Part shown: positions 9,227 to 19,166 of the stretch, in pieces | Layout of the letters: the number at the start of each line of letters is the position of its first letter | How positions within the stretch are numbered: position 1 is the first letter of the stretch | Assembly: GCA_002842695.1 (NCBI GenBank) | Contig: PHDT01000004.1 | Span: forward strand, 56,410 to 120,409 | DNA from: Bacteroidetes bacterium HGW-Bacteroidetes-10 | GTDB lineage: Bacteria > Bacteroidota > Bacteroidia > Bacteroidales > UBA932 | Direction: 5' to 3' | Length of the DNA stretch: 64,000 bases | Notes under the pieces: model-generated | The model's input: only the letters and a program-made list of their open reading frames with translations | The model's database searches: none | Told to the model about the DNA's origin: nothing | Made by a program: the position numbers and the translations under genes

Positions 9227-9763
9227 TTAAATCCTCCCCATTATTCGGGAGACCTCCCACAATACAACCCCAATACTTACAGAAACATTAAGCGAGTGCT
9301 TTGTCCCAAACTGGGGTATTTCAGCAACCATATCGCTCATATCTACAACATCCTGACTAACGCCTTTTACTTCATTTCCAAACACCAGTGCATACTTCTT
9401 GTCCTTTTCCAGAGGAAGCTTGTCAAGCATGGTAGAGTTTTCGGTCTGTTCAACCGATATAATTTCATAGCCATGCTCTTTAAGGATTCTGACGGCTTCA
9501 GGCGTCTTTTCGTGGTACTCCCAGGCAACACTGTTCTCTGCTCCCAGAGCAGATTTGTGTATCTCTGGTGATGGAGGGACTGCGCAAATTCCGCATAAAA
9601 TAATCTTCTCTGCTGAGAATGCATCTGCTGTACGGAAAGCTGCTCCAATATTGTGCTGGCTTCTGACATTGTCAAGAACCACAGTTATATGCATCTTCCC
9701 TGAAGTTTGATATTCCTCCCTGGATAGCCTTCCTAGTTCACTATTAAGTAATTTTCTGTACAT
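9227..9763 (-). CDS. SpoU/TrmH-family RNA methyltransferase
   Basis: LDNVRSQHNIGAAFRTADAF, LVFGNEVKGVSQDVVDMSD, QFGTKHSLNVSVSIGVVLWE; start taken at MYRKLLN. Confidence 0.9.
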   Translation of the reverse strand: MYRKLLNSELGRLSREEYQTSGKMHITVVLDNVRSQHNIGAAFRTADAFSAEKIILCGICAVPPSPEIHKSALGAENSVAWEYHEKTPEAVRILKEHGYEIISVEQTENSTMLDKLPLEKDKKYALVFGNEVKGVSQDVVDMSDMVAEIPQFGTKHSLNVSVSIGVVLWEVSRIMGRI

Positions 9764-9769
9764 AATTAT

Positions 9770-9785
9770 TATCTTTGCAAAGATA
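9770..9785. promoter_or_regulatory. 16-bp perfect palindrome TATCTTTGCAAAGATA = overlapping -7 elements on both strands
   Basis: Direct reading; - element is 6 nt before the methyltransferase ATG (9763), + element faces the RND operon. Confidence 0.55.
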
Positions 9786-9849
9786 CTCATCCAAAGGCAG
9801 ATTTTTATCTTTTTTTGCCCTCTCTTTAAACTTTTTAGAATCTCAATGG

Positions 9850-9875
9850 TCAAAGTAAAATAATTTTTACTTTGA
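9850..9875. promoter_or_regulatory. Operator-like inverted repeat at the RND operon start codon
   Basis: tcaaagtaaaa-taat-ttttactttga, 11-bp perfect arms; the A of the MFP ATG (9875) is the last base. Confidence 0.5.
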
Positions 9876-10975
9876 TGAAAAACAGACAGAAGTACATTCT
9901 TTACGCGGCAATACCAACAGTTCTGGTCCTGTCAGTATATGGTTACAACAAAATTTTTAATAAATCCCAGCTGGAAGAGCCGGGATCTGCTCCCGCCGGC
10001 GCACAGGCTGAGGGTCGCAGAGGTAGTGGAGGCAGGTCGTTGCCTGTGTCGGTTTATATTGCAAAATTAATGACGGCCGAGGAGGGCAGACTTGCAATAG
10101 GTACACTTGTAGCCAATGAAAAGGTAGATGTGGTAAGTGAACTTTCCGGTCGCGTGACAGAGATAAATTTCAAAGAGGGAGAACTTGTAAAAAAAGGCAA
10201 AATTCTTCTTAAACTAAACGATGACGAGTTGGTTTCTCAACTTGTTAAGGCCGAATACCAGAATACACTGCTTGAACAGAGACTTGGAAGACAGAAAATT
10301 CTTCTTGAGAAGGATGCTGTGAGCCGTGAAGATTACGATAAAGTGCTTACAGAGTACAATGTGCTTCAGCAGGACATTGAGCAGTTGAAAATACGCATTG
10401 AGAAAATGAAGGTGCGCGCTCCATTCGACGGAGTCATAGGCTTCAGAAATATCAGCCTTGGAGCCTTTCTCCAGCCTAATTCAAAAATATCTACCCTTGT
10501 AGATATTGCCAGCCTTAAACTCGAGTTTTCCATCCCGGAAAAATATATTAACGATGTTAAACCAGGCAACAACCTGGTTTTTACTGTAGAGGGGATGAGC
10601 AACAAATTCAAAGCGCAAGTTTATGCAATAGAACCTGAGATTGACCTTAAAACGAGGACATCAATGCTTAGGGCCAAATATGTTAACAGTGGCATGCGGC
10701 TTAAACCGGGTATGTCTGCAAAAGTTGCATACAGCATGACGCAGGGAGCCGAGAGTATTTATGTCCCAAATCAGTCTGTGGTTCCTGATGTTAAGGGACG
10801 CTCTGTATGGCTTGTTAAGGGGGGTAAAGCAAATCTGGTTCCTGTTCAGACAGGCACCCGTACAGCAGATATGCTTGAAATTCTTAGTGGTATAGAGCTA
10901 GGTGATACTGTAATTACAACCGGACTCATGCAGCTCAGGCCAGGGATTCAGGTTTCACCCCAAATTAATCGATAA
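9875..10975 (+). CDS. RND efflux periplasmic adaptor (HlyD/AcrA-type membrane fusion protein)
   Basis: VVSELSGRVTEINFKEGELVKKGKILLKLNDDEL lipoyl-like, IRIEKMKVRAPFDGVIGFRNISLGAFLQP. Confidence 0.93.
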   Translation: MKNRQKYILYAAIPTVLVLSVYGYNKIFNKSQLEEPGSAPAGAQAEGRRGSGGRSLPVSVYIAKLMTAEEGRLAIGTLVANEKVDVVSELSGRVTEINFKEGELVKKGKILLKLNDDELVSQLVKAEYQNTLLEQRLGRQKILLEKDAVSREDYDKVLTEYNVLQQDIEQLKIRIEKMKVRAPFDGVIGFRNISLGAFLQPNSKISTLVDIASLKLEFSIPEKYINDVKPGNNLVFTVEGMSNKFKAQVYAIEPEIDLKTRTSMLRAKYVNSGMRLKPGMSAKVAYSMTQGAESIYVPNQSVVPDVKGRSVWLVKGGKANLVPVQTGTRTADMLEILSGIELGDTVITTGLMQLRPGIQVSPQINR

Positions 10976-10980
10976 GCCTT

Positions 10981-13900
10981 ATGAGCATTAGTACAACAAC
11001 CATAAACAGGCCCGTGCTGGCGACGGTAATGAGCCTACTTATTGTAATCTTTGGGGCAATCGGCTATACTTCTCTTGGTGTGAGGGATTATCCTAGTGTG
11101 GATAATCCGGTGATTTCAGTAAGGTGTTCATTTCCCGGGGCCAACGCAGATGTTATAGAAACACAGATTACTGAGCCTCTTGAAGCTGCAGTAAACGGAA
11201 TCCCGGGCATACGTTCAATTTCAAGTTCCAGCAGAGATGGGTCAAGCTCAATTAATATTGAGTTTAATCTGGAGGTAGACCTGGAGACAGCTGCAAATGA
11301 TGTAAGGGATAAAGTTTCCGGAGCGATGAGGAGACTTCCTCAGGATGTCGATCCTCCGGTAGTAGAGAAGTCAGATGCTGACGCTCAGCCAATTTTCTCA
11401 ATTACAATTCAGAGTGAAACAAGGGATATTATTGATCTTAGCGAATATGCCGAAGTAAATTTTAAGGAGAGACTTCAAACTATAAGCGGAGTGAGCAGCG
11501 TGGGTATCTGGGGGTCAAAGCGTTATTCAGTAAGGATGAGGATGGACCCGATTCTTCTGGCAGCTTACAAAATTACTCCTCTTGATGTTCGCCAGGCAGT
11601 GACAAGAGAAAATGTTGAACTGCCTTCCGGGACAGTAGAGGGCTCAACAATGGAGCTTACTGTAAGGACTCTTGGAAGGCTCAGAACCATTGAGGATTTC
11701 AATAATCTGATAATTTCCCGCAACGGAGAAAGAATTGTCAGGTTTTCGGATATTGGCTCTGCCGAAGTTGATGCAGAGAATACAAGGTCAATTCTTAAAA
11801 GAAACGGTGTCCCAATGGTTTCGGCAGTTCTTGTACCTCAGCCCGGTGCAAACTATATTACAATTGTTGACGAAGCAAAAAAGGCAGTTGAGGAGCTGAA
11901 GAAGAGCCTTCCGCCTGATATTGAAGTAGGAGTGGGATTTGATAACACTACATTTATTAGGGACTCAATTAGCGAAGTCCAGCTGACTATTCTGCAGGCC
12001 TTTATTCTGGTTGTTTTAATAATTTTCCTCTTTTTACGAAACTGGAGGACTACTCTTATTCCAATAATTGCAATTCCCATCTCAATCATAGGTGCATTTT
12101 TCATTATGTATCTTGCCGGGTTCTCAATAAATATCCTGACACTGCTGGCAATAGTCCTCTCCATTGGACTGGTTGTTGATGATGCTATTGTTGTCATGGA
12201 GAATATTTACACAAAAATTGAACGTGGGATGCCTCCAAAAGAGGCTGCAATTGAGGGTTCAAAGGAGATATTTTTTGCAGTAATAGCAACAACAATTACC
12301 CTGGTAGCGGTTTTCTTCCCTATTGTCTTTCTGCAGGGTGTTACAGGGCGTCTTTTCAGAGAATTCTCAATGGTAATTGCCGGTGCAGTTGTAATCTCAA
12401 GCTTTGTGGCTCTGACATTCACACCAATGCTGTCAAGTAAACTGCTAAAGAGAGATGCCCATGAGGGGAAATTCTACAAGTATACTGAGCCGTTTTTTGT
12501 ATGGCTTAATAATCTGTATCAGAGTTCTCTCGAAAAGTTTATGAGCAAAAGATGGATTGCAGTAGCTTTTCTTCTGCTTTCTCTTGGACTTATTCTTTAT
12601 TTGTGGACATCAATACCATCTGAGATGGCTCCAATGGAGGACCGCTCCATGCTGAATGTCTCAAGTACAGCTCAGGAAGGTGCTACATATGACTATATGC
12701 TAAAATATACAGATGATCTTTACAATGTGGTAACGGATGAAATTCCGGAGGCAGAGAATGTATTGCAAATGGTTGGTATGGGAGGCAGAAACAGGTCAAA
12801 TTTCTCGATAGCACTTGTTGAACCTCTTTCAAGAGAGAGGTCACAGCAAGAGATTGCAGATGCATTATCTCCCAAAGTAGCGACACTCACAGGCGCACGA
12901 AGTTTTGTTAACCAGCAACAGACTTTTGGGGGCAGAAGAGGTGGAATGCCTGTTCAGTATGTAATCCAGGCAAAGAACCTTGACTCTCTTAAAACAGCTA
13001 TTCCAAGGTTTATGTCTGAAGTTGCACAAAGCGATGTTTTTTCGAACTCAGATGTGAACCTAAGGTTTACCAAGCCGGAACTCAGCATAAGCATAGACAG
13101 GGATAAGGCATCAATGATGGGCGTCTCCATTCAGAATATTGCCCAGACTCTGCAGTTATCTATGAGCGAGCAACGTATCGGTTATTTCATCAGAAATGGC
13201 AAGCAATATCAGATAATGAGTCAGATTGACCAAAGCATGAGAAATAAACCTGTTGACCTGGCAAATATTTATGTTAGAAATGATGTTGGCGAGCTTATCC
13301 AGCTCGATAACCTCATTACAATGGAAGAGAGTAGTACTCCTCCACAGTTGTTCAGATACAACAGATTTGTCTCGGCAACAGTATCGGCTGCTCTTTCAAA
13401 AGGATATACACTTGGACAGGGAATTGAGGAGATGGATGCAATTGCAGATAAGACACTTAATCCTGACCATTTTTCAACAACACTGTCCGGACAGTCAAAG
13501 GACTTTATTGAAAGTACATCAAGTCTTCTTTTTGCATTTATTCTGGCTCTCATCCTGATATACCTCATTCTTTCCGCACAGTTTGAGAGCTTCAGGGATC
13601 CCCTAATCATAATGCTGACAGTACCTCTTGCTTTGATTGGGGCTTTGGTTGCACTTACAGCTTTTGACCAGACTATGAATATCTTCAGTCAGATAGGACT
13701 CATAATGCTCATTGGACTGGTATCCAAGAATGGTATTCTAATGGTGGAGTTTGCAAATCAGAAGAAACTAACTGGATTAGGGCGAAATGAGGCAATACTG
13801 AGTGCCGCAACTTCACGTTTCAGACCAATTCTTATGACAAGTCTCTCAACAATTCTGGGCATTTTGCCAATGGTATTTGCAACCGGTGCGGGTGCAGAAA

Positions 13901-14019
13901 GCCGTGTTTCAATGGGTGTGGCTGTTGCAGGAGGACTTATTTTTGCAACCTTCTTTACATTGTACATAATTCCTGCAATGTATTCTTACATTTCATCATC
14001 AAAAGCAGTTACAAAATGA
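10981..14019 (+). CDS. RND efflux permease, AcrB/HAE1 family
   Basis: 1012 aa, INRPVLATVMSLLIVIFG, SIGLVVDDAIVVMENI, LIGLVSKNGILMVEFANQ. Confidence 0.96.
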   Translation: MSISTTTINRPVLATVMSLLIVIFGAIGYTSLGVRDYPSVDNPVISVRCSFPGANADVIETQITEPLEAAVNGIPGIRSISSSSRDGSSSINIEFNLEVDLETAANDVRDKVSGAMRRLPQDVDPPVVEKSDADAQPIFSITIQSETRDIIDLSEYAEVNFKERLQTISGVSSVGIWGSKRYSVRMRMDPILLAAYKITPLDVRQAVTRENVELPSGTVEGSTMELTVRTLGRLRTIEDFNNLIISRNGERIVRFSDIGSAEVDAENTRSILKRNGVPMVSAVLVPQPGANYITIVDEAKKAVEELKKSLPPDIEVGVGFDNTTFIRDSISEVQLTILQAFILVVLIIFLFLRNWRTTLIPIIAIPISIIGAFFIMYLAGFSINILTLLAIVLSIGLVVDDAIVVMENIYTKIERGMPPKEAAIEGSKEIFFAVIATTITLVAVFFPIVFLQGVTGRLFREFSMVIAGAVVISSFVALTFTPMLSSKLLKRDAHEGKFYKYTEPFFVWLNNLYQSSLEKFMSKRWIAVAFLLLSLGLILYLWTSIPSEMAPMEDRSMLNVSSTAQEGATYDYMLKYTDDLYNVVTDEIPEAENVLQMVGMGGRNRSNFSIALVEPLSRERSQQEIADALSPKVATLTGARSFVNQQQTFGGRRGGMPVQYVIQAKNLDSLKTAIPRFMSEVAQSDVFSNSDVNLRFTKPELSISIDRDKASMMGVSIQNIAQTLQLSMSEQRIGYFIRNGKQYQIMSQIDQSMRNKPVDLANIYVRNDVGELIQLDNLITMEESSTPPQLFRYNRFVSATVSAALSKGYTLGQGIEEMDAIADKTLNPDHFSTTLSGQSKDFIESTSSLLFAFILALILIYLILSAQFESFRDPLIIMLTVPLALIGALVALTAFDQTMNIFSQIGLIMLIGLVSKNGILMVEFANQKKLTGLGRNEAILSAATSRFRPILMTSLSTILGILPMVFATGAGAESRVSMGVAVAGGLIFATFFTLYIIPAMYSYISSSKAVTK

Positions 14020-15341
14020 TAAAGACATTCAGAAAATATATTTTACTGTCGACGCTTGCTCTTACAATTTCGGCCGGGTCTGCAGCTCAATCCCCGGAAA
14101 CCAATTCTGAACTTACTCTTGAGTATTGTATTGCGAGAGCCCTGGAGGCAAACTACTCGATTCTGATTTCAGGAAATACTCTGGAGATAGCAGCAAATAA
14201 TGTTACCTATGCTCCATTTCTTCCATCTGTTACAGTTAGTTCCAGGCAAAGTGCAAACAGAACTGAGCTGAGAAACTATAATCAGGATGGAGAGATTGAA
14301 AAATCAACCTCTGCCTCAGGCTCGGTTGTTAATGGTGCTAATTTGAACTGGAGGCTTTTTGATGGTCTTGCAATGTTTGCAACCAGGGAGAAGCAGCAGG
14401 AGCTTCTTTCGCAGGGAGAGTTCAGCTTTCGCTCAGTTGCAGAAAATCTGGTTATGCAGATTTCTGCACAATATTACAGTATTATCAGCCTTCAGAATAA
14501 GGTTAATCTCCTTTATGAACTGGTCTCTATTTCTCAGGAGAGATATAATCAGGCACTTACACGTTATAATATTGGCAGTGGCTCTGGACTGGAACATAAG
14601 CAGGCAAAGATCTACCTGAACAGTGACTCATCTTCACTTCTTCAGCAAAAGGAGAATCTGAAAAATGCATACATAGAGCTTTACAGACTCATGAACCTTC
14701 CTCTTGACTCCCGTCATCAGATTAAGGATACTATTATTCCGGAGCCACAACTGGATGTCGCAAAACTGTTTGCTTCAGCTGAGGAGAATAATACAACACT
14801 GCTCTCACTTAAAGCAGGAGAAAAAATTGCCAGACTTGATACAAGACTTGCCAAAGCATCAAGATATCCCTCTCTGGATTTCTCTGCAGCATATAATTAC
14901 AATTTCAATCAAAGCCAGTATTTCCCTTCAAGATACAATGAATCCAACGGGCTAAACTGGGGTTTTTCGCTCTCTGTTCCTGTCTTTTCAGGAAATGAGA
15001 TTAACAGGAAAATTCAGAATTCAAGAATTCTTGAAGAGAATGCAAGATTAATTTACGAAAAGGAGAGACAGTCTCTGCAGAGCGAGCTCTATCAACTTTA
15101 CAATATCTACTCAAATAATCTTACAATGATAGGATTTGAGGAGGAGAGCCGGGAGTCTGCGTTGTTAAACCTTGAAGCTGCACGTGAAAAGTACAGATTA
15201 GGCTCACTATCAGGCATTGAATTCCGCGATATTCAGCTTTCATATCTCAATGCATCTGACAGAAGGTTAAACGCTATCTATCAGGCAAAGATCTCTGAAA
15301 TAACACTACATCTTATGGCTGGAGAATTATTCAGGAAATAG
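14016..15341 (+). CDS. TolC-family outer membrane efflux protein
   Basis: 441 aa, signal peptide, coiled-coil OEP repeats, overlaps RND permease stop. Confidence 0.92.
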   Translation: MIKTFRKYILLSTLALTISAGSAAQSPETNSELTLEYCIARALEANYSILISGNTLEIAANNVTYAPFLPSVTVSSRQSANRTELRNYNQDGEIEKSTSASGSVVNGANLNWRLFDGLAMFATREKQQELLSQGEFSFRSVAENLVMQISAQYYSIISLQNKVNLLYELVSISQERYNQALTRYNIGSGSGLEHKQAKIYLNSDSSSLLQQKENLKNAYIELYRLMNLPLDSRHQIKDTIIPEPQLDVAKLFASAEENNTTLLSLKAGEKIARLDTRLAKASRYPSLDFSAAYNYNFNQSQYFPSRYNESNGLNWGFSLSVPVFSGNEINRKIQNSRILEENARLIYEKERQSLQSELYQLYNIYSNNLTMIGFEEESRESALLNLEAAREKYRLGSLSGIEFRDIQLSYLNASDRRLNAIYQAKISEITLHLMAGELFRK

Positions 15342-15374
15342 AGTATAAAAGTTAAACTTTTGTATTGGAAAATT

Positions 15375-15411
15375 GTTCCTATGTGAAATATTAACGCATA
15401 GGAACTTTTTT
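15375..15411 (+). terminator. Rho-independent terminator after the RND operon
   Basis: gttcctatgtg ... cgcataggaac followed by tttttt. Confidence 0.75.
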
Positions 15412-15424
15412 ATAAAATATCTAT

Positions 15425-17830
15425 ATGAACCTGAGACTTGTAAATTTTCTGCTCTCATTAATGCTGATTCTTTCTCCTGCACTTTTAAAGGCAGAGGAGG
15501 AGGCTCCAAAATTTTATCCTGTTAACGGAAAGGTTATTGACAAAATAACTAGAGAACCTGTTGCGTTTGCAACAGTTTCAGTCTGGAAGGGAACCCGTTT
15601 CGCTACAACAGATACACTGGGGAATTTTGTTATTGATAATCTGCCTGCAGGTACTTATCGCTTTCAGATAGATTTGCTTGGATATGTTCAGTATATATCT
15701 GAAGAGGTAATGCTGTCAAACAAGGGAGCTTATATAACCGCAGAGCTGGAGGAGGAGAGCAGAATGCTCACATCGGTAACAGTGAAGCCAAAGGCAGACC
15801 CATTCAGACGTATTCCGGAGACTCCTCTTTCTCAAAGGACAATAGGGGTTCAGGAGATAGAAAGAAACCCGGGCTCAAACAGAGACATTTCAAGAGTAGT
15901 GTCGTCACTCCCCGGCGTAGGTCTTCCTCCCGGAGGCGGATATAGAAATGACCTTCTTGTAAGAGGAGGGGGCCCTTCAGAAAACAAGTTCTTTCTCGAT
16001 GGAATTGAGATACCATCAATAAACCACTTTAGCACACAGGGCTCTTCAGGCGGGCCTGTGGGGATAATTGATGCAGATTTTATCCGGGAAGTTGATTTCT
16101 ATTCAGGATCTTTCCCAGTTGCAAGGGGAGGCGGAATCAGCTCAGTTCTTGATTTTAAACTAAAAGAGGGAGACCCTTTGAAGAACCGTTTTAAGTTTAC
16201 TGTTGGTGCATCAGAGGCGGGTATTACATCAAGCGGTCACTTATCGCAAAAGACAAGTTACCTTGCCTCAGTAAGGCTATCTTATGCACAATTTGTATTC
16301 AAACTCATCAATCTGCCATTCCTGACAACATTTTCTGATACCCAGATAAAGATTAAAACCCGTTTTGACAACAGGCATGAACTTACATTCATTGCACTTG
16401 GAGGCCTGGATGATATGACTCTTAACGACGATACAGGAGGAAAGGAGTCAAACGAATATATTCTTGCCTATCTTCCGGTTATTCAGCAGGAGGTTTTCAC
16501 AGCAGGAATGATATACAAATATTATTACGGAAGCAATAATCTGGCGCTTTACCTTAGTCACAGCTATCTCAATAACCGAAATACTAAATATGCAGGAAAC
16601 GATGAGTCCTCAGAAGACAATCTGTCACTGCGATATAAATCCATTGAACAGGAGAGCAAGCTAAGAATTGAAAATGTAAGCAAGATTGGCGATTTTAGAC
16701 TGATTGCAGGTGCAGGTGCAGAGTTACCACGATACACAAATGACACATATCAGAAGATCTTTACACAGGACCCTGTAACAATTAACTATAATAGTACACT
16801 TAACTTCCTTAAATATTCGCTCTTTGCGAACATTAACTACACCTCCCCAAACAGAAAGTTCACAGCAAACGGAGGCCTGAGGGCAGATGCAAACAGTTTC
16901 TCACCGGAGATGGCAAATCCTTTGAACCAACTCTCTCCAAGAGTATCCCTCTCATGGGAATTCCTGCCGGATTTGTATCTTAATGCAGGTGCAGGAAGAT
17001 ATTTTCAGCTTCCTCCTTATACTGCAATGGGATTCAGGAACGGAGCAGGCGAACTGGTTAACAAAGATCTCAAATACATAGGATCAGATCAATTAACATT
17101 GGGTGTTGATTACAGAAATGACAAAGGTTTGCAGCTTTCAGCGGAACTTTTCTGGAGAAACAACTTTAATGGAATGTGGTCAATTAACGACTCAATTCCG
17201 GTAGAAGGAAAAGGCATTAATTACGGAGTCTCAGGAAACGAGCCAATCGAGTCCTCTCTTAAAAGCAGGTCTTATGGAGTTGAATTATCTGCAAGATGGT
17301 TTGTTTCAGACAAACTTAACCTTATAGGATCTCTTACAATGTTCAGAAGCGAATATCAGCACCCGGAGGGAGAGTGGATTGCCAGAGCATGGAACAACAA
17401 AAGACTGCTGACAGTCTCTGCAGGATACAAATTGCCGCGTAATTACGTAATAGGACTCAAATATCGTTATTCAGGAGGGAGCCCTGCAACTCCTATTGAT
17501 GAATTCAAATCTTCACTGGTATCTGCCTGGGATGCATCCGGCCGCTCCTATCCCGATTATTCTCAGTATAACTCATATTATCTGGGAATTTTCAATCAAC
17601 TGGACATAAGAGTAGATAAAGAGTTTTATTTTAGAAAATTCGCTTTGAAACTATATGTTGATATTCAAAATGTTCTGAGTCAGAAATATAATCCGGGAGA
17701 TGTACTTGTAAGTACCGGTAATATTGTTAATCCGGCAGCGCCCTATTCAGACCAAAGATATGAAATGAAGAGAATCGCTCTCTCAGAAGGGACACTTGTT
17801 CCGTCAATAGGTATTACAGTAGAGTTTTAA
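15425..17830 (+). CDS. TonB-dependent receptor with N-terminal CarboxypepD_reg-like domain
   Basis: 801 aa, VNGKVIDKITREPVAFATVSVWKG, plug RNDLLVRGGGPSENKFFLDGIEIP, C-terminal aromatic VEF. Confidence 0.9.
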   Translation: MNLRLVNFLLSLMLILSPALLKAEEEAPKFYPVNGKVIDKITREPVAFATVSVWKGTRFATTDTLGNFVIDNLPAGTYRFQIDLLGYVQYISEEVMLSNKGAYITAELEEESRMLTSVTVKPKADPFRRIPETPLSQRTIGVQEIERNPGSNRDISRVVSSLPGVGLPPGGGYRNDLLVRGGGPSENKFFLDGIEIPSINHFSTQGSSGGPVGIIDADFIREVDFYSGSFPVARGGGISSVLDFKLKEGDPLKNRFKFTVGASEAGITSSGHLSQKTSYLASVRLSYAQFVFKLINLPFLTTFSDTQIKIKTRFDNRHELTFIALGGLDDMTLNDDTGGKESNEYILAYLPVIQQEVFTAGMIYKYYYGSNNLALYLSHSYLNNRNTKYAGNDESSEDNLSLRYKSIEQESKLRIENVSKIGDFRLIAGAGAELPRYTNDTYQKIFTQDPVTINYNSTLNFLKYSLFANINYTSPNRKFTANGGLRADANSFSPEMANPLNQLSPRVSLSWEFLPDLYLNAGAGRYFQLPPYTAMGFRNGAGELVNKDLKYIGSDQLTLGVDYRNDKGLQLSAELFWRNNFNGMWSINDSIPVEGKGINYGVSGNEPIESSLKSRSYGVELSARWFVSDKLNLIGSLTMFRSEYQHPEGEWIARAWNNKRLLTVSAGYKLPRNYVIGLKYRYSGGSPATPIDEFKSSLVSAWDASGRSYPDYSQYNSYYLGIFNQLDIRVDKEFYFRKFALKLYVDIQNVLSQKYNPGDVLVSTGNIVNPAAPYSDQRYEMKRIALSEGTLVPSIGITVEF

Positions 17831-19130
17831 GTTCAAAGAGATTGCGTTCCGGCCAGTTGCTCACTTTTTGCAGGCTTTTACGTATTAATCCGTCAATCTG
17901 CCTGGGGAATCTGGATCCTTTCCATGAACTGGTGTTTGTTATAAGAACCCATGATATCTCGTCGCGCTGATATTTAAGCATCGCGCTTGACCCTGAGAGA
18001 GTCCCAGTTCTTGACCAGTCACCGGATGAGGTTGTTTTGGCCCATCCTATTGGCAGATTCTGAGGAGTACTTGTTGTCATCAAAGAGATACTGCGGGGAG
18101 AGAGAATGTCAGGGATTCCGTCCCTACCATCAATTGATGCAACAAAAAGAAGTAATTCAGAGGGAGATGCCACCCAGGCACCGGCACCAAGTAATCCTTC
18201 AATATTATTTCCTCCGTAACATCTCTGAACCATGTTTTCGCTTCCGTCAAAAGCCTCAACTTTTGGCTCATTTGAGGGTTCGTAATACCTTACTTCGTTA
18301 GGGAATTTTTCTTCATAGAAATTGTGAGCCAGATGCATGTCAAATACACCTGCAGGTTTCAGTACTTTCTCTTTAATGTACTCTTCGTATTCCATCCCTG
18401 AAACAACCTCAATAACCCTGGACAGGATTACATACCCCAGGTTTGAGTAACGGCTCCCGTTTCCGGGGGCATACCCAAGCTTTGAAGAGGTATAATAGGA
18501 GATAATTTGATCTGTGTCGGGAACTGAATCAATTTTAAGCCTTTGGGCCATAAGTCTCGTGCTGAACATAGGATCGACTGCCCTGAGTGTAAATCCCGCC
18601 TTGTGCCTTAACAGGTGCTCGATAGTAATGTTTTTAATCCTGGTATCCTTAATATTCAGAAAATGAGGCATATTTAAAATGCCATTCTCCCCGAAAACTT
18701 TTGAGTTAAGAGAGAGCAGGGTGTCATCAACCATCTTCATGATTCCTGCTGCAGTAATAAGCTTGGAAAGAGATGCAATTCTAAGGATGTGCCTTGGCTC
18801 CATCCTTACACCAAGCTCTTCGTCGGCCCATCCGTATCCTTTTGTGTAGATTAACTTTTCATTCTTCATGATAGCAAGTGAGGCACCTTTTATCTGCCAC
18901 TCTCTCATGAATTTTTCAACCTGAACATCCAGTTTCTCAGTCTCCTGAAGATTATTAAGTTCGTTAGTAACAAGAAAATTCAAAGCGGTTGGTAACTCTT
19001 CTTCATCTAATGGCTCTGAGTTATGACCCGTGAATACATCTCTGAATCCGAATATCAGCGACGTGGCTATGATTAACAAAATGGACAATATTAATAACCT
19101 CCAGCGGCCGCGTTTTCGTGATCTTTTCAT
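17814..19130 (-). CDS. Serine hydrolase (class C beta-lactamase/penicillin-binding family)
   Basis: RIASLSKLITAAG (SxxK), YSNLGYVILSRVIE (YxN), N-terminal TM. Confidence 0.88.
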   Translation of the reverse strand: MKRSRKRGRWRLLILSILLIIATSLIFGFRDVFTGHNSEPLDEEELPTALNFLVTNELNNLQETEKLDVQVEKFMREWQIKGASLAIMKNEKLIYTKGYGWADEELGVRMEPRHILRIASLSKLITAAGIMKMVDDTLLSLNSKVFGENGILNMPHFLNIKDTRIKNITIEHLLRHKAGFTLRAVDPMFSTRLMAQRLKIDSVPDTDQIISYYTSSKLGYAPGNGSRYSNLGYVILSRVIEVVSGMEYEEYIKEKVLKPAGVFDMHLAHNFYEEKFPNEVRYYEPSNEPKVEAFDGSENMVQRCYGGNNIEGLLGAGAWVASPSELLLFVASIDGRDGIPDILSPRSISLMTTSTPQNLPIGWAKTTSSGDWSRTGTLSGSSAMLKYQRDEISWVLITNTSSWKGSRFPRQIDGLIRKSLQKVSNWPERNLFELKTLL

Positions 19131-19166
19131 ATCCCAAAAATATAAAAAGATGGCGGCGTGTCAAAA

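Noticed and set aside
17814-17830. 17-bp overlap of TonB receptor and serine hydrolase genes as an unusual overlap
   Set aside because: Ordinary tail-to-tail overlap of convergent genes; the same occurs at 38768-38781.
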